Origin: Micromonospora sp. CCTCC AA 2012012
Lineage (GTDB): Bacteria; Actinomycetota; Actinomycetes; Mycobacteriales; Micromonosporaceae
Assembly (NCBI RefSeq): GCF_040499845.1
Contig: NZ_CP159342.1
Span: forward strand, 6,386,001-6,450,000
Length of the DNA: 64,000 nucleotides
Reading direction: 5' to 3'
Shown: piece after piece, positions 7,585 to 15,872 of the stretch
Layout: each line of letters begins with the position of its first letter
How positions within the stretch are numbered: the first letter of the stretch is position 1
Made by a program: the position numbers and the translations under genes
Notes under the pieces: generated by a model
The model's input: the letters and a program-made list of their open reading frames with translations, nothing else
Told to the model about the DNA's origin: nothing
The model's database searches: none

Positions 7585-8104
7585 GGTAGCCCTCCTCGTC
7601 TCGTCCGTCGGGCACGGAGTCCCGGCGGGTTTCCCGGCGCGGGCCACGCGGGCGCCGACGCTGGGGTTCTCCGCGGTCACGCTCGTGACCGCTGGTTGGC
7701 GGACCCTACCCAGGTACGGGCAGTTCCATGTCAGCTGTGCATCGCGACGTGAGCAAGTCGACGTCGAGAGTGTGCATGCCGAGTTAGGTCGGATAAGTCA
7801 GTTTGGCGGGGACACGCCGGGCGAATGCGCTCAGATCCCCCTTCGGACCGCCCCCGTCCCGCACTTCCCGGGATGATCACTTAACGTGGTCCGGGTCCGC
7901 GAGGTGACGCGTACGCCGCCGATCCGGCCGCCACGAAGGGTGACCGGGGCGGCCTGACCTGGCCCGGGACAGATTTTTTTCGGGACTCTGGGCGACCAAT
8001 CATCATTTTTCGGGCGCGTGTCGTCGTGTTGACCCTTGCGGACCCCTGGTCAGTACGCATTAGCTTTCCCTCGTGACAGTCATCCGAGGCTGCGCGGGTC
8101 AGTG
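7585..8104. other. 520-bp gene-free region
   Basis: No convincing gene is seen. A TTGACC box (8029-8034), 19 bp before TACGCA, could be a weak promoter for the metallopeptidase gene at 8105. A GC-rich imperfect hairpin just before a T7 run (about 7973-7980) could be an intrinsic terminator with no obvious gene ahead of it. A small RNA ending there is possible but unsupported otherwise. The frame at 7685-7876 has no family resemblance or ribosome site. Confidence 0.4.
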
Positions 8105-8635
8105 ATGGCCGTGACGCGGAAGCCCGTCGTCGAGGTGCGGCGCAGTCAGCGCCGGCGACGCACGGTGTCCGCGTACCGGGACGGTGAGCGGGTCGTGGTG
8201 CTCATCCCCGACCAGTTCTCCCGCGCGGAGGAGAGCGAGTGGGTCGACCGGATGCTGGCCCGGCTCGCCGCCCGGGAGGGTCGCCTCGCCCGCTCCGACG
8301 CCGAACTGCTCGCCCGGGCCGCCCGACTGATCAACCTCTACCTGGCCGAGCACGGGGCCGAGGCCGCGCCGGCGAGCGTCCGCTGGGTGACCAACCAGAA
8401 CGGGCGCTGGGGCTCCTGCACCCCCGCCGACCGCACCATCCGGATCTCCCACCGGATCCAGGACATGCCGGACTGGGTGATCGACTACGTGCTGCTGCAC
8501 GAGCTGGCGCACCTCATCGTGCCCAGTCACAACGCCCGGTTCTGGCAGCTCGTCGGCCGCTACCCGAAGACCGAGCGGGCGCGCGGCTATCTGGAGGGCG
8601 TCGCCGCCGCCTCCGGCATCCCGCTCACCGACTGA
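8105..8635 (+). CDS. YgjP/SprT-like zinc metallopeptidase
   Basis: A 176-residue protein of the YgjP-like metallopeptidase family (formerly DUF45). The zinc motif is HELAH (about residues 130-134) with the third ligand probably His in VPSHNARFW, and the family motif NGRWGSCT precedes it by about 30 residues. It is cytosolic, with no signal peptide. The substrate is unknown. ATG 8105 is used; GTG 8102 is also in frame and the frame extends to 8036 without a good start signal. The gene ends shortly before an unusual double hairpin at 8676-8741. Confidence 0.8.
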   Translation: MAVTRKPVVEVRRSQRRRRTVSAYRDGERVVVLIPDQFSRAEESEWVDRMLARLAAREGRLARSDAELLARAARLINLYLAEHGAEAAPASVRWVTNQNGRWGSCTPADRTIRISHRIQDMPDWVIDYVLLHELAHLIVPSHNARFWQLVGRYPKTERARGYLEGVAAASGIPLTD

Positions 8636-8675
8636 CCGCGCCGCGCTGACGCTGGGGCGGGACGGCCGTCCCGGT

Positions 8676-8741
8676 CGCCTGCGCGGGTGGGCCGACGGTG
8701 GCGGCCCACCCGCGCAGGCGAGTGGGCCGCCACCGTCGGCC
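8676..8741 (+). repeat. Two overlapping, mutually exclusive perfect hairpins
   Basis: Stem A pairs 8676-8693 with 8703-8720 (18 bp, 9-nt loop). Stem B pairs 8690-8709 with 8722-8741 (20 bp, 12-nt loop). The left arm of B overlaps both arms of A, so only one can form. It lies between two genes on the same strand. It could be a terminator of unusual design, a bistable RNA switch or a mobile palindromic element. Confidence 0.75.
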
Positions 8742-8830
8742 GGGCACACCGGTCGGTGACCCATTGATGTAATCAAGTTCGTAGCGTCCCGACGGTGACC
8801 GGCGGCACCGGACGACGGGGTGGTGCGGCG

Positions 8831-8836
8831 TAGGGT
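8831..8836 (+). promoter_or_regulatory. -10 box for leaderless gene at 8843
   Basis: TAGGGT lies 6 nt before GTG 8843, which has no good ribosome site. Transcription would start at the start codon. Confidence 0.55.
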
Positions 8837-8842
8837 CTGGGC

Positions 8843-9445
8843 GTGGCCCGACGTGTGGTGGTGGCGTTGCTCGGACCGGTGGCCTGGACGCCACCGGGGA
8901 TCGACCCGACCCGGTGGCGGACCGCGCTCGCCGAGGACGTGGTGGACCTGCTCGCCACCCTCAACGAGGTGGAGACGGCCGTGGCCGTCACGCCGGCGGA
9001 CCGGCCGCTGGCCGACGCCGTGGTCTGGCCCGACATGACGGTGTACGAGGTGCCCGAGCTGACCGTCAACGCGGTCCTCGCCGCGCTGACCCGCTACGAC
9101 CAGGCCGCCGTGGTGGCCGCCGACGCACCCGACGTGCCCGGCCTCACCCTGGGCAAGCTGCTGCGTCCGCTCACCACCCGACCGGTGGCGGTCGCGCCGG
9201 TCGAGGGGACCGGACCAGGGCTGCTCGGCGTCGCGGCGCGGCTGCCCGTACCCGAGTGGTTGCCGGTGCTGGACCTGGACACGGCGGTGCCGACGGACGC
9301 CCGGGTCGGTGCCCCGAGCCCGGGCGACGTCGCGGTCACCACCGGCTGGCGGCGGCTGCGCGGCCCGGCCGACCTGGCCGCCCTGGACCCCGCCTTCGAG
9401 GGCTGGGACGCCACCCGGGCGCTGCTCTCCGGCCACGCGCGCTGA
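8843..9445 (+). CDS. Hypothetical protein, possible nucleotidyltransferase/GT-A-like fold
   Basis: A 200-residue cytosolic protein that I do not recognise with certainty. The pattern of alternating hydrophobic strands, a central VVAADAPDVPGLTLGKLLRPL segment (about 91-111) and a later GPGLLGVAARLP stretch resemble the MobA/CofC-type nucleotide transferase fold, where an acidic pair follows a strand at mid-protein. No complete catalytic motif is visible. It is probably leaderless, with TAGGGT 6 nt upstream. It converges on the zincin gene at 9515. Coding is supported by codon structure and by filling the space; function is unknown. Confidence 0.7.
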   Translation: MARRVVVALLGPVAWTPPGIDPTRWRTALAEDVVDLLATLNEVETAVAVTPADRPLADAVVWPDMTVYEVPELTVNAVLAALTRYDQAAVVAADAPDVPGLTLGKLLRPLTTRPVAVAPVEGTGPGLLGVAARLPVPEWLPVLDLDTAVPTDARVGAPSPGDVAVTTGWRRLRGPADLAALDPAFEGWDATRALLSGHAR

Positions 9446-9514
9446 GCGGCGGTGCCCGGGACACCCGGACACCGCCGCAGCACCACACTCACCCGCCGGG
9501 TCGTCCGGCGGACG

Positions 9515-10813
9515 TCAGGCCTTCTCGTCGCCCTCGGAGTCGGGGCGGGGCGGGGTGTCCCCACCCGGCGCCGGCTCCTCGGGGCCACCCGGCGCGGTGA
9601 AGTCGAAGGTGGCCAACTCGTCGTCCAGGTCGAGCCGGGCGGCGGCGAAGCCCTCCGGGTCGGCGAAGTCGTCGTCGGACGAGAGCAGGTCCGGGTGACC
9701 CCAGACCGCGTCCCGGCCGGCGATGCCCCGGTGCTCGGTCAGCGCCGCCCAGAGCACCGCCGCCTCGCGCAGCCGGCGCGGACGCAGCTCCAGGCCGACC
9801 AGCGCGGCGAAGGTCTGCTCGGCCGGCCCGCCCGCGGCCCGGCGACGGCGGAACGCCTCGCCCAGCCGGACGACGTTCGGCAGGCGCTCACCCGCGGCGC
9901 TGTCCACCACGTGGCACACCCAGCCCTCGACCAGGGCCAGCACGGTCTCCAGCCGGGCCAGTGACGCCTTCTGCGCCGGAGTGTCCTCCGGCGTGAAGAT
10001 GCCCTCCAGGGCGATCGCCTGCATCGACTCCGGGTCGGTCGGGTCGACCCGGCCCATCGCCTCCTCGATCGCCTCCCGGTTGACCCGGATCCCGGCGGCG
10101 TAGTTCTCCACGGCGGTGAGGACGTGCCCGCGCAGCCACGGCACGTGCTGGAAGAGCCGCTGGTGGGCGGCCTCGCGCAGGGCGACGTAGAGGCGGACCT
10201 CGTCCTCGGGCAGCTCCAGGCCCTCGCCGTACACCTTGATGTTGGCCGGGACGAGCGCGGCCGTGCCGGCCGGGCCGAGCGGCAGCCCGATGTCGCCGGC
10301 GGAGAGCACCTCGGCGGCGAGCGAGCCGAGCGCCTGGCCGAGCTGGCCGCCGAAGAGCGCGCCGCCCAGCGTCGCGACCATCGACTGCATCGGGCCGAGC
10401 TGGGCCCGCGCCTCCGGCGGCACCAGGTCGCCCATCGCGCCGACCATCCGGCTGGCCACCGGGTCGCAGAGCTTGCGCCACACGTCGAGGGTCCGGAAGA
10501 TCCACTCGTTCCGGTTCCAGGCGATCGAGGTCTGGATGCCGGTGGGCCACGACGTGGCCGGCTCCAGCCAGAGGTCGGCGATGCGCAGCGCCTCCTCGAC
10601 CGCGTTGCGGTCGAACGGCGAGACCGCCGGGTCGCCGCTGGCGGCGAGCTGGCTCGCCGCCACCTGGCGGGCGAGGTCCCAGTTGACCGGCCCGCTGCCC
10701 GGCGCGGAGAGCAGGTTCTGCAACTGCGACATGAACTGCTGCATCTGCGCGGGGTCGTTGGGATCTGGTGGTTGCCCACCCGGGAGCGCGAATCCGAACG
10801 GAATGTCAGGCAC
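9515..10813 (-). CDS. Zinc-dependent metallopeptidase-like protein, DUF2342 (Rv3195-type)
   Basis: A 432-residue protein of the DUF2342/zincin-2 family, also annotated as F420-biosynthesis-associated. Family features include the N-terminal FGFALPGG..P, the NWDLARQVA segment, the REAAHQRLFQHVPWLR motif containing the candidate zinc histidines (about residue 210), and EGWVCHVVD. The acidic Pro-rich tail (last ~30 residues) looks disordered. Its role is not established. GTG 10813 is chosen because TACCGT lies exactly 7 nt upstream, a leaderless arrangement. It is divergent from the PDZ-Lon gene, as Rv3195/Rv3194c are in Mycobacterium. Confidence 0.85.
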   Translation of the reverse strand: MPDIPFGFALPGGQPPDPNDPAQMQQFMSQLQNLLSAPGSGPVNWDLARQVAASQLAASGDPAVSPFDRNAVEEALRIADLWLEPATSWPTGIQTSIAWNRNEWIFRTLDVWRKLCDPVASRMVGAMGDLVPPEARAQLGPMQSMVATLGGALFGGQLGQALGSLAAEVLSAGDIGLPLGPAGTAALVPANIKVYGEGLELPEDEVRLYVALREAAHQRLFQHVPWLRGHVLTAVENYAAGIRVNREAIEEAMGRVDPTDPESMQAIALEGIFTPEDTPAQKASLARLETVLALVEGWVCHVVDSAAGERLPNVVRLGEAFRRRRAAGGPAEQTFAALVGLELRPRRLREAAVLWAALTEHRGIAGRDAVWGHPDLLSSDDDFADPEGFAAARLDLDDELATFDFTAPGGPEEPAPGGDTPPRPDSEGDEKA

Positions 10814-10820
10814 GACGTCT

Positions 10821-10826
10821 ACGGTA
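10821..10826 (-). promoter_or_regulatory. -10 box for DUF2342 gene
   Basis: TACCGT on the minus strand is 7 nt from GTG 10813, a leaderless configuration. Confidence 0.6.
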
Positions 10827-10914
10827 CGCGTGCCGCGCCCCAGGTCGCGCCGCTGGCGTTGCGCTGAGGGCGAAGTCCACCGGTCGTCGGGCCGGACCGG
10901 CGCACGGCGGTCGG

Positions 10915-10920
10915 TACGCT
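10915..10920 (+). promoter_or_regulatory. -10 box for PDZ-Lon protease gene
   Basis: TACGCT is 7 nt from ATG 10928. With the divergent -10 at 10821-10826 the two promoters are arranged back to back within 115 bp. Confidence 0.6.
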
Positions 10921-10927
10921 CTGCCGC

Positions 10928-11941
10928 ATGAGACGTCGCGGCGTGACCGTACTGCTCGGTGCACTGCTCACCGCCCTGCTCAGCGTCGGCGTGCTGAGCG
11001 TCCCGATTCCGTACGTGGTGCTCGGGCCCGGCCCGACGGTCAACACCCTCGGCACCTCGGACGGCAAGGAGGTCATCCAGGTCACCGGGCGGCCGACGTC
11101 CACCTCCGCCGGCCAGCTCCGGCTGACCACCGTGGGCGTGCAGCCCACCGTCCGGCTCCGCTCGGCGCTCGCCGGCTGGTTCTCCCCGGACGAGGCGGTG
11201 GTGCCGCGCGAGCTGGTCTATCCGCCGGGCGAGTCGCAGCAGGAGGTCGAGAAGCGCAACGCCGAGGACTTCCAGAACTCGCAGACCAGCGCGGAGACCG
11301 CCGCCCTGCGGGAGCTGGGCTATCCGATCCAGGTGCTGGTCAAGGGGGTCACCGCCGGTGGCCCCTCGACCGACGTGCTGAAGGCCGGGGACGTCCTCAC
11401 CTCGGTCGACGGGCAGCAGGTGACCAGCGCCAGCCGGCTCACCGAACTGATCCGGGCCAAGCCGGCCGGCACCGCGCTGAAGATCGGCTACACCCGGGAC
11501 GGCACCCCGGCCACCGCCACGGTGACCAGCCGCGAGCAGGACGGGCGACCCCGGATCGGCGTCGAGATCGACCAGCAGCAGCCGCACCCGTTCACCCTGA
11601 AGATCGACCTGGGTGACATCGGTGGCCCGAGCGCCGGGCTGATGTTCGCCCTGGGCGTCGTCGACAAGCTGGAGCCGGCGGACCTGACCGGCGGCAAGGT
11701 CATCGCCGGCACCGGCACCATCGACGACGAGGGTCGGGTCGGGCCGATCGGTGGCATCGCCCAGAAGCTGGTCGGCGCGAAGGAAGCGGGCGCGAAGGTC
11801 TTCCTGGTGCCGGCCGACAACTGCGCCGAGGCGGTCCGCAATCCGCAGCCCGACCTGCCGTTGCTGAAGGTGGCCTCGCTGGACGACGCGCTGACGGCGT
11901 TGGAGAAGCTGCGGACCGGCGGGCAGCCCACCCGCTGCTGA
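10928..11941 (+). CDS. PDZ and Lon-type (S16) serine protease, YlbL/Rv3194c family
   Basis: A 337-residue membrane-anchored protease. An N-terminal transmembrane segment (about 5-25) is followed by a PDZ domain (about 125-205: LVKGVTAGGPSTDVLKAGDVLTSVDG) and a Lon protease domain. The catalytic Ser is in GGPSAGLMF (about 238) and the Lys in GGIAQKLVGAKEAGA (near 280). The active domain lies outside the cytoplasm. The family is conserved in actinobacteria and Bacillus (YlbL) and is thought to act in envelope protein quality control or division control. ATG 10928 is leaderless, 7 nt after TACGCT. The UPF0182 gene follows, as in Mycobacterium. Confidence 0.92.
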   Translation: MRRRGVTVLLGALLTALLSVGVLSVPIPYVVLGPGPTVNTLGTSDGKEVIQVTGRPTSTSAGQLRLTTVGVQPTVRLRSALAGWFSPDEAVVPRELVYPPGESQQEVEKRNAEDFQNSQTSAETAALRELGYPIQVLVKGVTAGGPSTDVLKAGDVLTSVDGQQVTSASRLTELIRAKPAGTALKIGYTRDGTPATATVTSREQDGRPRIGVEIDQQQPHPFTLKIDLGDIGGPSAGLMFALGVVDKLEPADLTGGKVIAGTGTIDDEGRVGPIGGIAQKLVGAKEAGAKVFLVPADNCAEAVRNPQPDLPLLKVASLDDALTALEKLRTGGQPTRC

Positions 11942-11983
11942 GCCGGGCCCCGCCCGGCCGGGCCCCGCGATCGTGACGTGACC

Positions 11984-12017
11984 TTGACCCGACGTGTTCA
12001 GGAACACCCCGTACTCT
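11984..12017 (+). promoter_or_regulatory. Promoter-like boxes and palindrome ahead of UPF0182 gene
   Basis: TTGACC (11984-11989) and TACTCT (12012-12017) are 22 bp apart, wider than usual. Between them lies the palindrome GTGTTC-AG-GAACAC (11994-12007), which looks like an operator. It is not a LexA box, which has the half-sites in the opposite order. Confidence 0.4.
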
Positions 12018-12062
12018 GGGTGCCTGGTCGGAGCCGATCACATCGAGCGTGCGGAGCCAACA

Positions 12063-15026
12063 GTGGTCATGCGTAGCAGCCCCCTGCCGAGAATGAGCCG
12101 GCGCGGACGCGTCACCATCGGGGTCCTGATCGGGGTGTTCGTGCTCTTCACCCTGCTCGGGTGGGGGGTCAACGCCTGGACGGACTGGCTCTGGTTCGAC
12201 GAGGTCCGCTACACCCAGGTCTTCACCGGCGTGCTCGCCACCCGGCTGCTGCTCTTCCTGGTCGTCGGGCTCGCGATGGCGGTCGTCATCGGCGGCAACC
12301 TCTGGCTGGCCCACCGGTTGCGGCCCCGGATGCGCCCGCACTCCCTGGAGCAGGCCACGCTGGAGCGCTACCGGACGCTGCTGAGCCCCCGGCTGGGCAG
12401 CTGGATCGCCCTGGTCTCCATCGTCATCGGCCTCTTCGCCGGGCTCTCCGCGCAGTCCCGGTGGAGCCAGTGGCTGCTCTTCCGCAACGGCGGGAACTTC
12501 GGCGTCAAGGACCCGGAGTTCGGCGTCGACGTCGGGTTCTACGTCTTCGACCTGCCGTTCTGGCGCTACCTGCTGGGCGTCGGCTTCACGGCCGTGGTGC
12601 TGTCGCTGCTCGGCGCGCTGGCCGTGCACTACCTCTTCGGCGGGGTCCGGCTGCAGGGCGTCGGCGACCGGATGACCAACGGTGCCCGCGCCCACCTGAG
12701 CACGCTGGTCGCGGTCTTCGTGCTGCTCAAGGCCATCGCGTACGTGCTGGACCGGCGGGCGATGCTGCTGGAGTACAACGAGGGCACCAAGCTCTACGGC
12801 GCCGGCTACGCCGACATCAACGCGCTGCTGCCGGCGAAGGAGATCCTCGCCTACATCTCCGTGGTGGTGGCGATCGCGATCATCGTCTTCTCCAACGCGG
12901 TGATGCGGAACCTGGTCTGGCCCGGCATCGCGCTCGCCCTGCTGGGCGTCTCCGCCGTCGCCATCGGCGGCATCTACCCGTGGGCGGTGCAGACCTTCGA
13001 GGTCAAGCCGAGCGCCCGGGACAAGGAGGCGCGGTACATCCAGCGCAGCATCGAGGCGACGCGGGGGGCGTACGGGCTCAACGACACGAAGACCTCGGGG
13101 TACGCGGCGAACAACCTCGTCCCGCCGGCCAGCCTGGCCACCGACACCTCGGTGGTGCCGAACGTCCGGCTGCTCGACCCGCAGCTGGTCTCCGAGACGT
13201 ACACCCAGCTCCAGCAGGTCCGCGGCTTCTACGACTTCGGCCCGAAGCTGGACATCGACCGGTACGCGGTGAACGGCAAGACCTCCGACTACGTGGTCGG
13301 CGTCCGCGAGATCAACTACGGCGAGCTGACCCAGAACAACTGGATCAACCGGCACACCGTCTACACCCACGGGTACGGGCTGGTGGCGGCCCCGGCCAAC
13401 CAGGTCTGCGGCGGTACGCCGTTCTTCGTCTCCGGCTTCCTCGGCGAGTCGTCGAAGGAGGAGGTGCAGGGCTGCACCTCGCCGAGCGAGCAGATCCCGG
13501 CGCAGCAGCCGCGGATCTACTACGGCGAGCGGATGGAGGCCGACGACTACGCGATCGTCGGGCAGTCCGGGGACCGCAACGTCGAGTTCGACCGCCCGAC
13601 CTCGACCGGCGGTGAGCAGTACTACACCTACACCGGCGAGGGCGGCGTCAAGATCGGGTCGTTCCCCCGGCGGCTGCTGTACGCGCTCAAGGAGCAGGAG
13701 TCGAACTTCCTGCTCTCGGAGTCGGTGAACGAGAACTCCAAGCTGCTCTACGTGCGGAACCCGCGCGACCGGGTGGAGAAGGTCGCGCCGTTCCTGACCC
13801 TGGACGGCGACCCGTACCCGGCGGTGGTGAACGGGCGCATCCAGTGGATCGTCGACGGCTACACCACGGCCGCCACCTATCCGTACGCCGAGCGGGTCAA
13901 CCTCCAGGCGGAGACCACCGACGAGCTGACCGGCCGGGGCACCTTCCAGCTCGCCCGGGAGAACGTCAACTACATCCGCAACTCGGTCAAGGCGACCGTC
14001 GACGCGTACGACGGCACCGTCCGGCTGTACCAGTTCGACGACACCGACCCGGTGCTGAAGGCGTGGAACAAGGCGTTCGGCGGTGACCTGGTGCTGCCGA
14101 AGTCGGCGATCCCGCCGGAGCTGGCCGAGCACTTCCGCTACCCGGCCGACCTGTTCAAGGTGCAGCGCAACCTGCTCACCAAGTTCCACGTCACCGACCC
14201 CGGCGACTTCTATTCCGGTCAGGACTTCTGGCAGGTGCCGAACGTGCCGGACGCGCCGGACAGCGGGCAGAAGCAGCCGCCGTACTACCTGTTCACCCAG
14301 TTCCCCGGGCAGGAGGGGCCGCGCTTCCAGCTCACCTCGGCGGTCACTCCGAACCGTCGGGAGAACCTCGCCGCGCTGATCTCCGGGTCGTACGTGGACG
14401 GCCAGCCGAGGCTGGAGGTGCTGGAACTGCCCGACCAGACCCGGACCGCCGGCCCGGTCCAGGTGCACCAGCAGATGACCAACAACGGCGACATCCGGCA
14501 GCAGCTCAACCTGCTCTCCTCGAACCAGTCCCAGGTGCAGTACGGCAACCTGCTCTCCCTGCCGTTCGCCAACGGGATGCTCTACGTCGAGCCGGTCTAT
14601 GTGAAGAGCAACACCCAGAACGCCTTCCCGCAGCTGCAACGGGTGCTCCTGTCGTACGGCGACGGCGGCTCGTACGTGGCGCTCGCGCCCACCCTCAGCG
14701 AGGGCATCAAGCAGCTCGTCGAGCAGGGCAAACGGGCGGCCCAGGGCTCCCCGCCGCCGGCCGGCGGGACGCCACCGGCGCCCGGCACCGGCTCTCCGCC
14801 GCCGCTCACCGGCGAGCTGGCCCAGGCGGCCGGCAAGGTGCAGAGCGCCATCGCCGAGGTCAAGGCCGCCCAGACGTCCGGTGACTTCGAGCGGTACGGG
14901 CGGGCGCTGAAGGCGCTGGACGAGGCGATGACCGCGTTCCAGCAGGCGCAGGCGGCGGCCAACCCGGCGTCGCCGGCCCCGACGTCCAGCGGCAGCCCGT
15001 CCGCGTCGCCGTCGCCGAACGGCTGA
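12063..15026 (+). CDS. UPF0182 family large membrane protein (Rv3193c-type)
   Basis: A 987-residue protein. The first ~320 residues hold about seven transmembrane segments, with the family motif AWTDWLWFDEVRYTQVF near residue 40. A long extracytoplasmic domain follows, containing the conserved WPGI..LL, ERYIQRSI-like region (ARYIQRSIEATRGAYGL) and FPRRLLYALK. The C-terminus (about 890-987) is Pro/Ala/Ser rich with a coiled-coil-like stretch and is probably disordered. Function is unknown; the family is widespread in actinobacteria and cyanobacteria. GTG 12063 is chosen because GGAG lies 6 nt upstream; ATG 12069 is also possible. A strong terminator follows. Confidence 0.9.
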   Translation: MVMRSSPLPRMSRRGRVTIGVLIGVFVLFTLLGWGVNAWTDWLWFDEVRYTQVFTGVLATRLLLFLVVGLAMAVVIGGNLWLAHRLRPRMRPHSLEQATLERYRTLLSPRLGSWIALVSIVIGLFAGLSAQSRWSQWLLFRNGGNFGVKDPEFGVDVGFYVFDLPFWRYLLGVGFTAVVLSLLGALAVHYLFGGVRLQGVGDRMTNGARAHLSTLVAVFVLLKAIAYVLDRRAMLLEYNEGTKLYGAGYADINALLPAKEILAYISVVVAIAIIVFSNAVMRNLVWPGIALALLGVSAVAIGGIYPWAVQTFEVKPSARDKEARYIQRSIEATRGAYGLNDTKTSGYAANNLVPPASLATDTSVVPNVRLLDPQLVSETYTQLQQVRGFYDFGPKLDIDRYAVNGKTSDYVVGVREINYGELTQNNWINRHTVYTHGYGLVAAPANQVCGGTPFFVSGFLGESSKEEVQGCTSPSEQIPAQQPRIYYGERMEADDYAIVGQSGDRNVEFDRPTSTGGEQYYTYTGEGGVKIGSFPRRLLYALKEQESNFLLSESVNENSKLLYVRNPRDRVEKVAPFLTLDGDPYPAVVNGRIQWIVDGYTTAATYPYAERVNLQAETTDELTGRGTFQLARENVNYIRNSVKATVDAYDGTVRLYQFDDTDPVLKAWNKAFGGDLVLPKSAIPPELAEHFRYPADLFKVQRNLLTKFHVTDPGDFYSGQDFWQVPNVPDAPDSGQKQPPYYLFTQFPGQEGPRFQLTSAVTPNRRENLAALISGSYVDGQPRLEVLELPDQTRTAGPVQVHQQMTNNGDIRQQLNLLSSNQSQVQYGNLLSLPFANGMLYVEPVYVKSNTQNAFPQLQRVLLSYGDGGSYVALAPTLSEGIKQLVEQGKRAAQGSPPPAGGTPPAPGTGSPPPLTGELAQAAGKVQSAIAEVKAAQTSGDFERYGRALKALDEAMTAFQQAQAAANPASPAPTSSGSPSASPSPNG

Positions 15027-15044
15027 CGCCACCCGCACACCACG

Positions 15045-15086
15045 GAGCCCGTGGCCGGAACCCTGAGCGGTTCCGGCCACGGGCTC
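15045..15086 (+). terminator. Terminator of UPF0182 gene
   Basis: A perfect 18-bp stem (15045-15062 with 15069-15086) with a CTGAGC loop, followed by TTTC. Confidence 0.85.
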
Positions 15087-15128
15087 TTTCGGGTCCGGTG
15101 ACCGTCTGCCGCGACCCACGGGGTCGTT

Positions 15129-15158
15129 TTGCATGCCGTGGGGGGAGTGGGTTAGGGT
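15129..15158 (+). promoter_or_regulatory. Promoter of first initiator tRNA gene
   Basis: TTGCAT (15129-15134), an 18-bp spacer and TAGGGT (15153-15158) would start RNA about 5 nt before the tRNA. Confidence 0.6.
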
Positions 15159-15169
15159 TTAGCTACCGA

Positions 15170-15246
15170 CGCGGGGTGGAGCAGCTCGGTAGCTCGCTGG
15201 GCTCATAACCCAGAGGTCGCAGGTTCAAATCCTGTCCCCGCTACCA
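15170..15246 (+). tRNA. tRNA-fMet (initiator), anticodon CAT, copy 1
   Basis: A 77-nt tRNA with encoded CCA. The anticodon CAT is at 15204-15206 in the loop CTCATAA. It is an initiator rather than an elongator because the anticodon stem has three G:C pairs (CTGGG/CCCAG) and the first acceptor position is an unpaired C (C1 opposite T72). The T-arm GGTTCAAATCC is standard. It is identical to the second copy, and its own terminator follows at once. Confidence 0.97.
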
Positions 15247-15250
15247 CGAC

Positions 15251-15292
15251 GGAACGACCCCGAGGATCTGATCCTCGGGGTCGTTCCGGTTT
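15251..15292 (+). terminator. Terminator of first tRNA gene
   Basis: A perfect 16-bp stem (15251-15266 with 15272-15287), a 5-nt loop, then GGTTTT. Confidence 0.85.
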
Positions 15293-15372
15293 TCCGGGTC
15301 CGTTCCGGGTGCCGGCGGCGGCCCTCTCCTCCCGATCGGGGGACCCGGCTGATCTCTCCGGCGGGGATGGGA

Positions 15373-15378
15373 TAAGCT
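15373..15378 (+). promoter_or_regulatory. -10 box of second initiator tRNA gene
   Basis: TAAGCT lies 11 nt before the tRNA. No good -35 is seen upstream, so this copy has a different promoter from copy 1. Confidence 0.45.
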
Positions 15379-15389
15379 TTGTGAGCCGA

Positions 15390-15466
15390 CGCGGGGTGGA
15401 GCAGCTCGGTAGCTCGCTGGGCTCATAACCCAGAGGTCGCAGGTTCAAATCCTGTCCCCGCTACCA
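15390..15466 (+). tRNA. tRNA-fMet (initiator), anticodon CAT, copy 2
   Basis: Identical over all 77 nt to the copy at 15170. The identity extends 4 nt upstream and 2 nt downstream, giving an 83-bp direct repeat (15166-15248 and 15386-15468). Anticodon CAT is at 15424-15426. The flanking promoters and terminators differ, so each copy is an independent unit rather than part of one transcript. Confidence 0.97.
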
Positions 15467-15471
15467 CGCCC

Positions 15472-15505
15472 GAAGGGCCCCGGAGAGAAATCTCCGGGGC
15501 CCTTC
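15472..15505 (+). terminator. Terminator of second tRNA gene
   Basis: A perfect 15-bp stem (15472-15486 with 15491-15505) capped by a GAAA tetraloop, followed by GTCGTTTC. Confidence 0.85.
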
Positions 15506-15568
15506 GTCGTTTCACCCGCACGTCCCGTCCGGCGTGCCGCTGTTGCGCTTCTCGGCGAGGATGGGGAC

Positions 15569-15817
15569 ATGTCTGCATGGAGCAAGTGGTGGGGCCGGCT
15601 CGGCGCGGTCCTCGGTACGGTCGCGCTCTCGGTGTTCGTACCGGTCGCGGCCTGGGCGTCCACCGGTTCGGGCGAGCTGGTGGTCGAGGCCGCCCGGCGG
15701 CGGTCGCGCGGTGGTGGCAGCATCCTCGGCCTGCTCTGCTGCCTGGTGGTGGTCGCCGGAATCGTGTTCCTGGTGCTGCGGTTGATGCGTAACCGGCGGG
15801 GCGGCCCGCCGCGCTGA
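15569..15817 (+). CDS. Small membrane protein of unknown function
   Basis: An 82-residue protein. Residues about 10-30 form a hydrophobic segment ending AAWAS, which could be a signal peptide or a first transmembrane helix. A Gly/Arg-rich linker follows, then a second helix (GLLCCLVVVAGIVFLVL, about 53-71) and a basic tail. No family is recognised. The start at ATG 15569 has GAGGAT 6 nt upstream, which could be a weak ribosome site or a -10 box. It lies between the tRNA genes and a converging solute-binding protein gene. Confidence 0.6.
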   Translation: MSAWSKWWGRLGAVLGTVALSVFVPVAAWASTGSGELVVEAARRRSRGGGSILGLLCCLVVVAGIVFLVLRLMRNRRGGPPR

Positions 15818-15872
15818 CCGGGGGCCTGCCGGTCCCCGGCGCGGCCCGCGCCGCGTCGGGGACCCGGCCGGG

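Noticed and set aside
7685..7876. 63-codon frame in the gene-free region
   Set aside because: Its composition is not gene-like, the start has no ribosome site, and no relative is recognised.
7973..7980. T7 tract as terminator of an unseen RNA gene
   Set aside because: A weak GC hairpin precedes it, but no promoter or conserved RNA fold is visible; kept only as a remark in the gene-free region.
11994..12007. LexA box reading of GTGTTCAGGAACAC
   Set aside because: Actinobacterial LexA boxes have GAAC first and GTTC second with a four-base gap; here the order and gap differ.
11700..15134. Long reverse-strand reading frame opposite the UPF0182 gene
   Set aside because: It is a by-product of high GC and third-position bias of the real gene on the plus strand; the sequence is Arg/Pro/Gly-rich and has no family features.
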